Shown here: one piece after another, positions 18,248 to 26,652 of the stretch
How positions within the stretch are numbered: the stretch's first letter is position 1
How the letters are laid out: each line of letters begins with the position of its first letter
Source: Microbacterium sp. AZCO
GTDB lineage: Bacteria > Actinomycetota > Actinomycetes > Actinomycetales > Microbacteriaceae
Length of the DNA stretch: 64,000 bases
Direction: 5' to 3'
Assembly: GCF_039614715.1 (NCBI RefSeq)
Contig: NZ_CP154857.1
Location: 1,178,001 to 1,242,000 of the forward strand
Notes under the pieces: generated by a model
What the model saw: the letters and a program-made list of their open reading frames with translations, nothing else
Databases searched by the model: none
What the model was told of the DNA's origin: nothing
Made by a program: the position numbers and the translations under genes

Positions 18248-18796
18248 TCATCTCTCCCCCACGGTCCACCCGTAGCGCCGATGCAGCGCGTCCGCGACGA
18301 TCGTGAACCTCTTCCGATCGAGGGCGGATGCCTCGCGGCGCATGCCGTCGGCATGCACGCTGTACAGCTGCTCGATGTCGACCCAGGAGGGGCGGCCCTT
18401 CGTGTCCCAGGGCCCGGAGCCGAGTGCGAGGAAGTCGCGGTCGCCGTCGTGCGATTTGCTCGTGAGTCGCACGGCGTACACGCGATCCGCGCTCTGCCTG
18501 CCGATGACGAGCACGGGCCGGTCCTTGCCGCGCCCGTCGTTCTCGGCGTAGGGCACCCACGTCCACACGATCTCCCCGGCATCCGGGTCGCCGTCGTGAT
18601 CGGGCGCGTACGTGATCCTGAGACCGCCCGCGGGCGGGGGTGCGACGGCCGTCGTCGCGGCGGTCCCCGATCGTCCGGCCACGTCATGGGCCGGTGCGGC
18701 GGGGGCGGGTGCTGCGCGCTCGTGAGGCGTCGACGGCGTGCGAGAAGGCGTCAGGAGGCTCTTCAGGGCGCCCAGCAGGCTGCGACGAGGGCTCAT
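18248..18796 (-). CDS. PemK/MazF-like protein with long N-terminal extension
   Basis: 182 residues. The first 70 are low-complexity, rich in Ala, Pro and Ser, after a basic start (MSPRRSLLGALKSLL). The C-terminal 110 resemble the PemK/MazF fold: GEIVWTWVPY with the acidic strand, GKDRPVLVIGR near 95, VYAVRLTSKSHD, and DIEQLYSVHADGM. MazF enzymes are RNA endonucleases of toxin-antitoxin systems, but no antitoxin gene flanks this one: the upstream neighbour is amt and the downstream one a tRNA. It may be a stand-alone housekeeping member of the fold. The start ATG is the first that keeps a clean boundary with amt (75 bp). Confidence 0.65.
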   Translation of the reverse strand: MSPRRSLLGALKSLLTPSRTPSTPHERAAPAPAAPAHDVAGRSGTAATTAVAPPPAGGLRITYAPDHDGDPDAGEIVWTWVPYAENDGRGKDRPVLVIGRQSADRVYAVRLTSKSHDGDRDFLALGSGPWDTKGRPSWVDIEQLYSVHADGMRREASALDRKRFTIVADALHRRYGWTVGER

Positions 18797-18870
18797 GACC
18801 TCACACCCTAACCGGACGCGCGAGAGGGGCGCCGCGCGATGCGCGACGCCCCTCCCCTGCCGTATGCGGA

Positions 18871-20145
18871 TCAGCCGCGGGCGTCGGTGAGGACGTAGCC
18901 CTCCTCGCCGTGCACGACCGTGTCGATGCCGGCGATCTCGTCCTCGTTCTTGACGCGGAAGCCGATCGTCTTCTGGATGATCCAGCCGATGGCGTACGCG
19001 AGCACGAACGAGTAGATCAGCACGGAGAAGGCGGCGATAGCCTGCACCATCAGCTGCGTGAAGCTGCCGCTGTAGATGAGGCCCGTGTTGTTGGCGAAGA
19101 AGCCGAGGAAGAGCGTTCCGATGAGACCGCCGACGAGGTGGACGCCCACGACGTCGAGCGAGTCGTCGAAGCCCCACTTGAACTTCAGGTCGATCGCGAG
19201 CGCGCACACCGCGCCGGCGATGAAGCCGAGCAGGATCGCCCACACCGGCAGCAGCGACGCACACGCCGGGGTGATGGCGACGAGGCCCGCGACGGCGCCC
19301 GAGGCGGCACCGACGGACGTCGGCTTGCCGTCGCGGATCTTCTCGACGACCAGCCACGCGAGCAGCGCCGCGGCAGGGGCGGCGATTGTGTTGACGAACG
19401 CGATCGCGGCGGTGTTGTCGGCGGCGAGCTCGGAGCCGGCGTTGAAGCCGAACCAGCCGAACCACAGCAGACCCGCGCCGAGCAGGACGAACGGCGGGTT
19501 GTGGGGAACCTGGATGCCCTTCTGGAAGCCGACGCGCTTGCCCAGGACGAGGGCGAGGGCGAGGGCTGCGGCACCGGCGTTGATGTGCACCGCCGTGCCG
19601 CCCGCGAAGTCGATCGCACCGACTCCGAACCAGGTCTGCATGCCGTAGGTGATCCAGCCGCCGTACGAGAAGCTGCCGTCGTCGGCGAGGCCGAAGTTGA
19701 AGACCCAGCTCGCGACCGGGAAGTAGACGATCGTCGCCCAGACGGCCGCGAAGATCATCCACGCGCCGAACTTGGCCCGGTCGGCGATGGCGCCGGAGAC
19801 CAGGGCGACGGTGATGATCGCGAACGTGGCCTGGAAGGCTACGAAGGCGAGCGGCGGGTACGCGGCGCCGTCAGGAGCCTCGAGCAGGCTGGACAGCCCG
19901 AACTCCGCCGGGTCGATCGTCCACGGGAACTGGATCTGACCGACCGCGGTCGACGGGAATGCGATCGCGTAGCCGTAGAGCACCCAGAGCACCCCGATGA
20001 GACCCATCGCGCCGAAGCTCAGCATCATCATGCTGATCACGCTCTTGGCCTTCACGAGTCCGCCGTAGAAGAACGCCAGGCCGGGCGTCATCAGGAGAAC
20101 CAGTGCGGCTGCTATGAGGATGAATGCGGTGTTGCCTTGATCCAT
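18871..20145 (-). CDS. amt: Ammonium transporter Amt
   Basis: 424-residue inner-membrane channel of the Amt/Mep/Rh family with about 11 spans. MDQGNTAFILIAAALVLLMTPGLAFFYGG at the N-terminus, GAIDFAGGTAVHINAG near residue 175 with the conserved Asp and first pore His, and VGVHLVGGLIGTLFLG near 325 with the second pore His are all present. The frame extends upstream, but the family N-terminus fixes this start. No PII gene (glnK) follows, unlike many amt loci. A GlnR-type site about 70-105 bp upstream predicts induction under nitrogen limitation together with glnA at 58995. Confidence 0.95.
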   Translation of the reverse strand: MDQGNTAFILIAAALVLLMTPGLAFFYGGLVKAKSVISMMMLSFGAMGLIGVLWVLYGYAIAFPSTAVGQIQFPWTIDPAEFGLSSLLEAPDGAAYPPLAFVAFQATFAIITVALVSGAIADRAKFGAWMIFAAVWATIVYFPVASWVFNFGLADDGSFSYGGWITYGMQTWFGVGAIDFAGGTAVHINAGAAALALALVLGKRVGFQKGIQVPHNPPFVLLGAGLLWFGWFGFNAGSELAADNTAAIAFVNTIAAPAAALLAWLVVEKIRDGKPTSVGAASGAVAGLVAITPACASLLPVWAILLGFIAGAVCALAIDLKFKWGFDDSLDVVGVHLVGGLIGTLFLGFFANNTGLIYSGSFTQLMVQAIAAFSVLIYSFVLAYAIGWIIQKTIGFRVKNEDEIAGIDTVVHGEEGYVLTDARG

Positions 20146-20213
20146 CTCGGGAGGAACCTCTCTGCAGGGACGCAGGAAATCAGCGTCGGGTCCGCCCATT
20201 CTGACGAGCGCCG

Positions 20214-20251
20214 GTTACCGCGGCTTGGGGACGCTGTTTCGCATCGGTTAC
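20214..20251 (-). promoter_or_regulatory. GlnR-type nitrogen box upstream of amt
   Basis: On the minus strand GTAAC-N6-GAAAC (20236-20251) matches the actinobacterial GlnR consensus gTnAC-N6-GaAAC exactly. At the right 6-bp step follows a weaker second box, CCCAA-N6-GTAAC (20214-20229). Total 38 bp, the same length as the double box before glnA. Confidence 0.72.
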
Positions 20252-20313
20252 GCGAGGAGGCTGTGTGTAAACATCAGGTTTCCGGATGCCGCGAGTCGGC
20301 TACGGAACCGGTC

Positions 20314-21342
20314 TCACTCGTGCGTGAGCGCGACCAGACGCGAGATGGCCCGCAGGTACTTCTTGCGGTAGCCGCCGTGCAGCATCTCCTCGCCGAACAC
20401 GAGGTCGAGCGAGGTGCCGGTGGCCCGGATCGGGATCTGCGCGTCGTAGGCGCGGTCGACGAAGGCGACGAACCGCAGCGCTGCGGACTGGTCGTCGAGC
20501 TCGACGACGTCGCGGAGGCCGATCCCGGCGAGTCCGTCGATGAGCCGGATGTAGCGGCTCGGATGCACGTGGGCGAGGTGCTCGACGAAGCGCGGGAAGG
20601 CGTCGTCGGACACGAGGCCGCGCGTCGAGGCATCCATCGTCGTCCGCTCGTACTCCGCGGGCGTCAGCACGGCGGCATGCCCGTCGATCGCTCGCTGGCG
20701 GTAGTCGGTGCCGTCGATGCGGATGGTCTGGAAGTTGGCGGCCATCGCGTGGATCTCGCGGAGGAAGTCCTGCGCCGCGAAGCGGCCTTCCCCGAGCGCG
20801 TTCGGCGGGGTGTTGGATGTCGCGGCCATGCGGGTGCCGCCCGAGACGAGCTCGCCGAGGAGCCGCGTCATGACCATCGTGTCGCCCGGGTCGTCGAGCT
20901 CGAACTCGTCGATGCAGAGGAGGTCGGCGCCGCGGAAGAGCTCGACGGTGTTCTGGTAGCCGAGTGCTCCGACGAGCGCCGTGTACTCGATGAACGATCC
21001 GAAGTACTTCCGTCGTGCCGGTAGCGCGTGGTAGATCGACGCCAGGAGGTGCGTCTTCCCGACGCCGAAGCCGCCGTCGAGGTACACGCCGGGCTTCACC
21101 TCGGGCCCCTTCTTGGCGCGGCGGAAGAAGCCGCCCTTCGCCGCCGGCTGGCCGAGGCCGGAGAAGGTCATGAGCAGATCCTTCGCCTCCTGCTGGGAGG
21201 GGAAGGCGGGGTCGGCGCGGTAGGAGTCGAACGTCGCGCCGTCGAACTGCGGCGGGGGCACGAGCGCCGCCACCATCTCGGCACCCGACACCTGCGGCGT
21301 GCGCTCCGTCAGGTGCACGATTCCGGCAGCCGTGGTGGTCAT
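20314..21342 (-). CDS. zapE: ZapE/AFG1-family ATPase
   Basis: 342-residue P-loop ATPase of the AFG1/ZapE family, a cell-division-associated ATPase in E. coli. Walker A is GGFGVGKTHLL near residue 95, Walker B LLCIDEFELDD near 142, and the sensor region MAATSNTPPNALGEG near 172. The C-terminal part holds FVAFVDRAYD and the family end LHGGYRKKYLRAISRL. Size is normal. It is divergent from the sulfurtransferase gene (119 bp between) and lies close to the RibD-like reductase, a pairing also known from M. tuberculosis (Rv2670c, Rv2671). Confidence 0.9.
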   Translation of the reverse strand: MTTTAAGIVHLTERTPQVSGAEMVAALVPPPQFDGATFDSYRADPAFPSQQEAKDLLMTFSGLGQPAAKGGFFRRAKKGPEVKPGVYLDGGFGVGKTHLLASIYHALPARRKYFGSFIEYTALVGALGYQNTVELFRGADLLCIDEFELDDPGDTMVMTRLLGELVSGGTRMAATSNTPPNALGEGRFAAQDFLREIHAMAANFQTIRIDGTDYRQRAIDGHAAVLTPAEYERTTMDASTRGLVSDDAFPRFVEHLAHVHPSRYIRLIDGLAGIGLRDVVELDDQSAALRFVAFVDRAYDAQIPIRATGTSLDLVFGEEMLHGGYRKKYLRAISRLVALTHE

Positions 21343-21461
21343 CTCGTCCTGTGTCGCCGTCTTACAAGGGTGGTGCGCCGCCCTGTGCGGGAATCTAGGG
21401 TCGAGGAGCGCGGTTCAACCCTACGCCGTCGCAGTGCACGCCCCGACCCGAGGAGCATCCC

Positions 21462-22361
21462 GTGTCCGTCGAGTTCGACACCTCGTCCGCCAAGTTCGCC
21501 GACTACTCCGATCCCGGACGGCTCGTGACCGGCGAGTGGCTCGAACAGCGGCTCGGACAGCCGGGTCTCGTGGTCGTCGAGTCCGACGAGGACGTGCTGC
21601 TCTACGAGACGGGCCACATCCCGGGCGCCGTCAAGGTCGACTGGCACACCGAGCTGAACGACCCGGTCGTGCGCGACTACGTCGACGGCGCGGGCTTCGC
21701 CGAGCTGCTGAGCCGCAAGGGCATCTCGCGCGACGACACCGTCGTCATCTACGGCGACAAGAACAACTGGTGGGCCGCGTACGCCCTCTGGGTGTTCTCG
21801 CTCTTCGGACACGAGGACGTCCGCCTGCTCGACGGCGGACGCGACAAGTGGATCTCCGAGGGGCGTCCGCTCACGACCGAGCCGGCCGGCCGAGAGGCGA
21901 CGGAGTATCCGGTCGTCGAGCGCGACGACTCGACGCTGCGCGCGTACAAGGAGGACGTCCTCGCGCACCTCGGCAAGCCCCTCATCGACGTCCGCTCGCC
22001 CGAGGAGTACAACGGCTCCCGCACGTCGGCACCCGCCTACCCCGAAGAGGGCGCGCTGCGCGCGGGACACATCCCCACTGCGCAGAGCGTGCCGTGGGCG
22101 CGTGCCGTCGCCGCGGACGGCGGCTTCAAGCCTCGCGCCGAGCTCGACGCCATCTATCGCGGCGACGCGGGCCTGAAGGACGACGACGAGATCGTGGCCT
22201 ATTGCCGCATCGGCGAGCGCTCGAGCCACACGTGGTTCGTGCTGCACCACCTGCTCGGCTTCGACAGCGTCCGCAACTACGACGGCTCCTGGACCGAGTG
22301 GGGCAGCGCCGTGCGCGTGCCGATCGTCACCGGCGACGAGCCGGGGGCACTCCCGGCCTGA
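21462..22361 (+). CDS. Thiosulfate/3-mercaptopyruvate sulfurtransferase (rhodanese)
   Basis: 299 residues made of two rhodanese domains. The active-site loop CRIGERSSH with catalytic Cys is near residue 247 in the second domain; the first has YGDKNNWWA in the matching place and is inactive, as normal for SseA/CysA proteins. It moves sulfur from thiosulfate or mercaptopyruvate to an acceptor. The start is a GTG with GAGGAG 6 bases upstream. Next comes a SufE-like gene after 34 bp, suggesting that the persulfide sulfur is handed on; M. tuberculosis has the same pair. Confidence 0.92.
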   Translation: MSVEFDTSSAKFADYSDPGRLVTGEWLEQRLGQPGLVVVESDEDVLLYETGHIPGAVKVDWHTELNDPVVRDYVDGAGFAELLSRKGISRDDTVVIYGDKNNWWAAYALWVFSLFGHEDVRLLDGGRDKWISEGRPLTTEPAGREATEYPVVERDDSTLRAYKEDVLAHLGKPLIDVRSPEEYNGSRTSAPAYPEEGALRAGHIPTAQSVPWARAVAADGGFKPRAELDAIYRGDAGLKDDDEIVAYCRIGERSSHTWFVLHHLLGFDSVRNYDGSWTEWGSAVRVPIVTGDEPGALPA

Positions 22362-22395
22362 GCCCGCGGCATCCCGGCGTGGGAGGATGGGAGCG

Positions 22396-22836
22396 ATGAC
22401 TGAGATCGCTCTTCCCGCGTCGCTCGCCGACATCCGCGAGGAGTTCCTCGAGCTGCCCGAGTCCGATCGGCTGCAGCTGCTCCTCGAGTTCTCGAACGAG
22501 CTGCCCGCCGTGCCCGCTGAGTACGACGGACACCCCGAGCTCGCCGAGCGCGTCGCCGAGTGCCAGTCGCCGGTCTACATCATCCTCGATGTCGACGCCG
22601 ACGGCGTGGTCGCGATGCACGCGACAGCGCCCGCGGAGGCACCCACGACGCGCGGATTCGCCAGCATCCTGGTGCAGGGCCTCACCGGCCTCACGGCCGA
22701 CGAGGTGCTGGCCGTGCCCGACGACTTCCCGCAGAGCATCGGCCTGACCCGCGCGGTCTCCCCCCTGCGCATCGCGGGGATGACGGGCATGCTGATGCGC
22801 GCGAAGCGGCAGGTGCGAACGAAGCTCGCGGCCTGA
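22396..22836 (+). CDS. sufE: SufE family sulfur acceptor
   Basis: 146-residue SufE-like protein. The sulfur-accepting Cys is in ERVAECQSPVYI near residue 54, and the C-terminal half has GFASILVQGLTGLTADEVL, the usual GF-ILV-GL motif. SufE proteins receive sulfane sulfur and pass it on to cluster assembly. Two ATGs are available; the second was chosen because GGGAGG then stands 9 bases before it. Its stop overlaps the ATG of the RibD-like reductase (TGATG), and the sulfurtransferase precedes it, so all three are probably one operon. Confidence 0.88.
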   Translation: MTEIALPASLADIREEFLELPESDRLQLLLEFSNELPAVPAEYDGHPELAERVAECQSPVYIILDVDADGVVAMHATAPAEAPTTRGFASILVQGLTGLTADEVLAVPDDFPQSIGLTRAVSPLRIAGMTGMLMRAKRQVRTKLAA

Positions 22837-23579
22837 TGACCGACGGCTCCCCCGCCGCCGCGGGCGTCGTCACGGAGGTCGTCCCGCGCACGCTCGCGAC
22901 AGCCGAGGTCCGGTCTCCGGGAACGCATGCCTGGATGGCCGAGCGATATCGGCCGCCGACCCCTGACTACGTGCGCCTCAACCTCATCACGACCGTCACG
23001 GGCGCGACGGCAGGAGCCGACGGGACGAGCGAGACGATCACGTCGCGTACCGACCGCTACGTCCTCGGCGCGATCCGCCGCGCGGCGGACGTCGTAGTCG
23101 TCGGCGCCGAGACGGTCCGCGCCGAGGGCTACCTGCTGCCCAAGACCGCGCGACTGGCGATCGTGACGTCGACGGGCGACCTGGCGGGGCGCCTGCGCAC
23201 GCAGGGTCGCGAAGACCGGCCGCCGGCGATCGTCCTGTGTCCTGCGACGCGCGTCGAGACGGTGCGGCATGCGGTTCGGGATGCCGCGGCCGAGGTCTGG
23301 GCGGTGCCCACGGACTCCGACCGGCTCTCCCCCGCCGCCATCGTCGCGACGCTCCGCGCGCACGGCCTCCGCGGGATCGTGTGCGAAGGCGGTCCGGCCC
23401 TCGCGACGCAGTTCGTGGATGCCGCCGTCGTCGACGAGATCTGCGTGACCGTGTCACCCGTGCTCGAGCGGTCGGGGCATCCCTTCGTCAGCCCGGCCGA
23501 GCGCACGGAATCGACGGTGGCGGGGATGCTGGTCGACGACGCGGGGTTCAGCTATCTGCGTCTGCGCCCGCGGGGATGA
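22836..23579 (+). CDS. RibD C-terminal/dihydrofolate-reductase-like reductase
   Basis: 247 residues of the RibD C-terminal (DHFR-like) family without the deaminase domain. YVRLNLITTVTGATAG near residue 48 is the pyrimidine-reductase start, ADVVVVGAETVRAEGYLLP near 82 the NADPH-site segment, and GIVCEGGPALATQF near 182 the substrate-site Gly-Gly. The M. tuberculosis homologue Rv2671 beside the AFG1 ATPase is known as a DHFR-like reductase that can affect antifolate response. Here it is coupled to sufE. Its last 32 bases overlap the tail of the convergent hydrolase gene. Confidence 0.82.
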   Translation: MTDGSPAAAGVVTEVVPRTLATAEVRSPGTHAWMAERYRPPTPDYVRLNLITTVTGATAGADGTSETITSRTDRYVLGAIRRAADVVVVGAETVRAEGYLLPKTARLAIVTSTGDLAGRLRTQGREDRPPAIVLCPATRVETVRHAVRDAAAEVWAVPTDSDRLSPAAIVATLRAHGLRGIVCEGGPALATQFVDAAVVDEICVTVSPVLERSGHPFVSPAERTESTVAGMLVDDAGFSYLRLRPRG

Positions 23580-24771
23580 GGTCGTGCCGCGACAGCCAGG
23601 ACCGGATGCTCCGGCTCCAGCGCTCCTGGTCGTAGTTCCACAGCTTCGTGTGGCGGGCGACCTCGAAGACCTGCATCTCGACGAGGTCGGGGCGGCGCAC
23701 GACGAGATCGTGCGATGCGTCGGACGGCACGAATCCGTCGTCGTCGCTGTGCAGGATGAGGATGGGATGCCGGAGCTCATCGGCGCGCGAGACGACGTCG
23801 AGACGGTCGAACGGGATCGCGCTTCCCGTGCGGGTGAGGGGCGTCGCCCATTCGGACTGCAGGGCGCCGATCGCCAGGTCGGTGACGGCGTGCGGGATGC
23901 GCAGGAGCTTGGCCTGGTAGTCGAGCACGACCCGCCAGTCGACGACCGGAGACTCGAGCACGAGCCCTGCGATGAGCTCGCCGTGCGCCGAGTTGAGAGC
24001 GACCTGCAGCGCGATCGCCCCGCCCATCGACCACCCCATGAGGATGATGCGACGGGCGCCGCGGCGTCGGGCGAAGCCGATGGCGGCGTCGACGTCGCGC
24101 CACTCCGTCGCGCCCAGGGCGTAGGTGCCCGTGCGGCTGCGCGGCGCCTCGCCGTCGTTGCGGTACGAGACGACGAGCGACGTGATGCCCGCGGCATGGA
24201 AGAGCGGCACGGCGCGCAGGCACTCCTGGCGATTCGTGCCGCGCCCGTGGATCTGGATGACCCAGGTGTCGGTGGGCTCGACCGCCGGGAAGAGCCACGC
24301 GGGGCACGGCCCGACGGACGATCCGATGAGCTCCGGCGTGAAGGGAAGGTGCAGCTCGCCCGGCTGCGCGTAGTACCAGCCGCTGAAGGCCGCCTCCGCT
24401 GCGAGCTGAGACGTCGGCGGCACGTGGGTCAGCAGCTTGCGCTTCACGGTTCCGTCGTCCTGGCCGAGCACCGATCCGAGCTTCACGTACGACGCGGTTC
24501 CCGTCGTGAACAGGCCGTACCGGCCGGGCAGCTCGGTGTCGGGCGTCCGCGAGAGGGTGATGGTCTGCGCCGCCGTGTCGAGGTCGACGATGGTGATGTC
24601 GGCGCGTCGACGAGCGGGCGTCACGACCTCGCGCGCGATGCGGACCGACAGGAGGCCCAGGACGGTCAGAACGCCGGTCAACGCGAGGCTCAGGGTCACG
24701 AGAGCCGCGCGGATGCCGGCGATCAGGGCGGGGGTAGCGCCACGCGTCGCGGCGCGCCTGGGAGTGACCAT
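23548..24771 (-). CDS. Membrane-anchored alpha/beta hydrolase
   Basis: 407 residues. A single hydrophobic segment (about residues 18-45, ALVTLSLALTGVLTVLGLLS) follows a basic N-terminus, so the enzyme is tethered with its catalytic domain probably outside. The hydrolase core shows IQIHGRGTNRQECLR as oxyanion loop near 168, nucleophile elbow MGWSMGGAIA near 240, HSDDDGFVP with the acid near 345, and VARHTKLW with the catalytic His near 370. This is the PhoPQ/BAAT-like family common in actinobacteria; the substrate is unknown. It overlaps the convergent RibD-like gene by 32 bp and is divergent from the DUF3000 gene with 25 bp between the starts. Confidence 0.82.
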   Translation of the reverse strand: MVTPRRAATRGATPALIAGIRAALVTLSLALTGVLTVLGLLSVRIAREVVTPARRRADITIVDLDTAAQTITLSRTPDTELPGRYGLFTTGTASYVKLGSVLGQDDGTVKRKLLTHVPPTSQLAAEAAFSGWYYAQPGELHLPFTPELIGSSVGPCPAWLFPAVEPTDTWVIQIHGRGTNRQECLRAVPLFHAAGITSLVVSYRNDGEAPRSRTGTYALGATEWRDVDAAIGFARRRGARRIILMGWSMGGAIALQVALNSAHGELIAGLVLESPVVDWRVVLDYQAKLLRIPHAVTDLAIGALQSEWATPLTRTGSAIPFDRLDVVSRADELRHPILILHSDDDGFVPSDASHDLVVRRPDLVEMQVFEVARHTKLWNYDQERWSRSIRSWLSRHDLIPAGADADS

Positions 24772-24784
24772 CGAGCCCTCACTC

Positions 24785-24790
24785 TAGTCT
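24785..24790 (+). promoter_or_regulatory. Candidate -10 for a leaderless DUF3000 transcript
   Basis: TAGTCT (TANNNT) ends exactly 6 bases before the GTG start at 24797, and no ribosome site is present. This spacing is typical of leaderless mRNAs in actinobacteria. Confidence 0.4.
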
Positions 24791-24796
24791 GTCCGC

Positions 24797-25387
24797 GTGG
24801 CTGAGCTTCGACCCCCGGCGCCGCCGCCGTCGTTCGAGCGCGCGGCCGCCGACGTGCGCGACACGGCCTTCCGCGACGACCTCGTCGTGCGGGAGATCCC
24901 GTCGCCATCCGGGCTCGCGCCGCACGCACTCGCACTGGCCGGAGACGTGCGTCCCGACGATCGGGGCCAGGACTCGGCGTACGGTACAGGTAGATTCATC
25001 CTCCTTCACGACGAGGACGAGCCGGCTGCATGGGAAGGAGCGTGGCGCATCGTGTGCTTCGCCCAGGCGCCGCTGGAGCCGGAGATCGGCATCGACCCCA
25101 TGCTCGCCGATGTGGCGTGGTCGTGGCTGATCGATGCCCTGGACTCCCGCGGAGCGGCCTATCACGCGGCGTCCGGCACCGCGACGAAGACGCTCTCGAA
25201 GGGCTTCGGGTCGCTCGCGGCCGAGGGCGACGGGGCGCAGATCGAGCTGCGCGCCTCGTGGTCGCCCGCCGGGCCCATCGGACCCCACGTGCAGGCGTGG
25301 GGCGAGCTCGTCTGCATGCTCGCCGGGCTCCCGCCCGGGTCGGAAGGGATCCCCGTCATCGGAGCAGGCAGGTCCCCGCGTGGCTGA
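24797..25387 (+). CDS. DUF3000 domain protein
   Basis: 196-residue soluble protein of the actinobacterial DUF3000 family, function unknown. Recognisable blocks are REIPSPSGLAPHALALAGDV near residue 33, GRFILLHDEDEPAAWEG near 65 and DPMLADVAWSWLIDAL near 100, with a C-terminal ASGTATKTLSKGFGSL. It sits directly before the RNase D-like gene, overlapping it by 8 bp, as in other actinobacteria where the pair lies near dxs. The GTG start follows a TANNNT element by 6 bases, so translation may be leaderless. Confidence 0.85.
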   Translation: MAELRPPAPPPSFERAAADVRDTAFRDDLVVREIPSPSGLAPHALALAGDVRPDDRGQDSAYGTGRFILLHDEDEPAAWEGAWRIVCFAQAPLEPEIGIDPMLADVAWSWLIDALDSRGAAYHAASGTATKTLSKGFGSLAAEGDGAQIELRASWSPAGPIGPHVQAWGELVCMLAGLPPGSEGIPVIGAGRSPRG

Positions 25388-26579
25388 GTACGACGTCATC
25401 GACGACCTCGCGGGACTCGAGGCCGCGGCATCCCGCCTCGCTCGAGGCACGGGGCCCGTGGCCGTCGACGTCGAGCGCGCCTCCGGCTTCCGCTACTCGC
25501 AGCGCGCCTACCTCGTGCAGGTGTTCCGTCGCGATTCGGGCATCTTCCTCTTCGACCCGCCCGCGATCGGCGACTTCTCCGCGCTGCAGGCGGCGATCGG
25601 CGATGCGGAATGGGTCTTCCACGCCGCGAGCCAGGACCTTCCGTCGCTGCGGGAGCTGGATCTTGTGCCGTCCTCGATCTTCGACACCGAGCTCGCGTCC
25701 CGCCTCCTCGGCCGCGAGCGCGTCGGCCTCGGCGCCGTCGTGGAGGAGACGCTCGGCATCAGCCTCGCGAAGGCGCATTCGGCGTCGGACTGGTCGCAGC
25801 GGCCTCTCCCCCAGGACTGGCTCGAGTACGCCGCCCTCGACGTCGAGCACCTCGTCGACGTGCGCGACGTGCTCGCCGGCGAACTCGACGCGCAGGGCAA
25901 GCGGGGCTTCGCCGAGGAGGAGTTCCAAGCCGTGCTCGACCGGCTGCCCAAGCCCCCGCGTGAGGAGCCGTGGCGCCGCCTGAGCGGCCTGCACACCGTG
26001 CGCGGGCGGCGGAACCTCGCCATCGCGCGCGCCCTGTGGACGGCCCGCGAGGACTTCGCCCGTGAGGAGGACGTCTCGCCGGGTCGCCTGGTCCCCGACC
26101 GGGCACTCGTCGCCGCGGTGCTCGCCGACCCCAAGAGCAAGCAGGATCTCGCGCGCGTCAAGGAGTTCACGGGCCGCGCCAGCCGCACGCAGCTGGACCG
26201 CTGGTGGGCCGCGATCGAAGCGGGCCGCGCCACGACCGAGCTTCCCAACGATCGGGCGACGGGCGGGGACTCCCTGCCTCCGCCGCGCGCCTGGAGCGAC
26301 CGCAACCCGGCCGCCGACGCGCGACTCAAGACGGCGCGACCTCGCGTCGAGGAGCGGGCGGAGCAGCTCTCCATGCCCGTCGAGAACCTCCTGACTCCCG
26401 AGCTCCTGCGGCGTGTGGCCTGGGCTCCGCCCGAGCCCGTGACCGCGGCATCCATCGGCGAAGCCCTCGCCGAGCTGGGCGCGCGGGCCTGGCAGATTGA
26501 GCAAACCTCACAGGTGATCGCCGATGCCTTTGTGGTTTCCGTGCAAGCTCCCGCGGAGGCCTCGGAAACCGCTTCGTAG
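25380..26579 (+). CDS. RNase D-like 3'-5' exonuclease with HRDC domain
   Basis: 399 residues. The N-terminal DEDDy exonuclease domain carries Asp-x-Glu in VAVDVERASGFRY near residue 30, the second Asp in FHAASQDLPSLREL near 82, and Tyr/Asp in WLEYAALDVEHLVDV near 150. The C-terminal part (from about RRLSGLHTVRGRRNLA near 205) is the HRDC nucleic-acid-binding domain, then a second helical region. It trims the 3' ends of structured RNAs such as tRNA precursors. The GTG start overlaps the end of the DUF3000 gene. The same pair stands near dxs in M. tuberculosis (Rv2680-Rv2682c). Confidence 0.88.
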   Translation: MAEYDVIDDLAGLEAAASRLARGTGPVAVDVERASGFRYSQRAYLVQVFRRDSGIFLFDPPAIGDFSALQAAIGDAEWVFHAASQDLPSLRELDLVPSSIFDTELASRLLGRERVGLGAVVEETLGISLAKAHSASDWSQRPLPQDWLEYAALDVEHLVDVRDVLAGELDAQGKRGFAEEEFQAVLDRLPKPPREEPWRRLSGLHTVRGRRNLAIARALWTAREDFAREEDVSPGRLVPDRALVAAVLADPKSKQDLARVKEFTGRASRTQLDRWWAAIEAGRATTELPNDRATGGDSLPPPRAWSDRNPAADARLKTARPRVEERAEQLSMPVENLLTPELLRRVAWAPPEPVTAASIGEALAELGARAWQIEQTSQVIADAFVVSVQAPAEASETAS

Positions 26580-26585
26580 GTTTCC
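26534..26585. promoter_or_regulatory. GGTTTCC half-sites before the fatty-acid oxidation operon
   Basis: GGTTTCC at 26534-26540, its complement GGAAACC at 26564-26570, and GGTTTCC again at 26579-26585. The last two form an inverted repeat with 8 bp between. They overlap the end of the RNase D gene and lie 68-119 bp before the thiolase start; they could be an operator. Confidence 0.35.
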
Positions 26586-26652
26586 GCCACCCGATTCTTC
26601 GGCCGCGGAGGCCCTTCCTAGGCTGGCGGCATCCCTACTTTCTGGAGGCAGA

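Noticed and set aside
18248..18796. A complete toxin-antitoxin module
   Set aside because: No antitoxin reading frame flanks the PemK-like gene.
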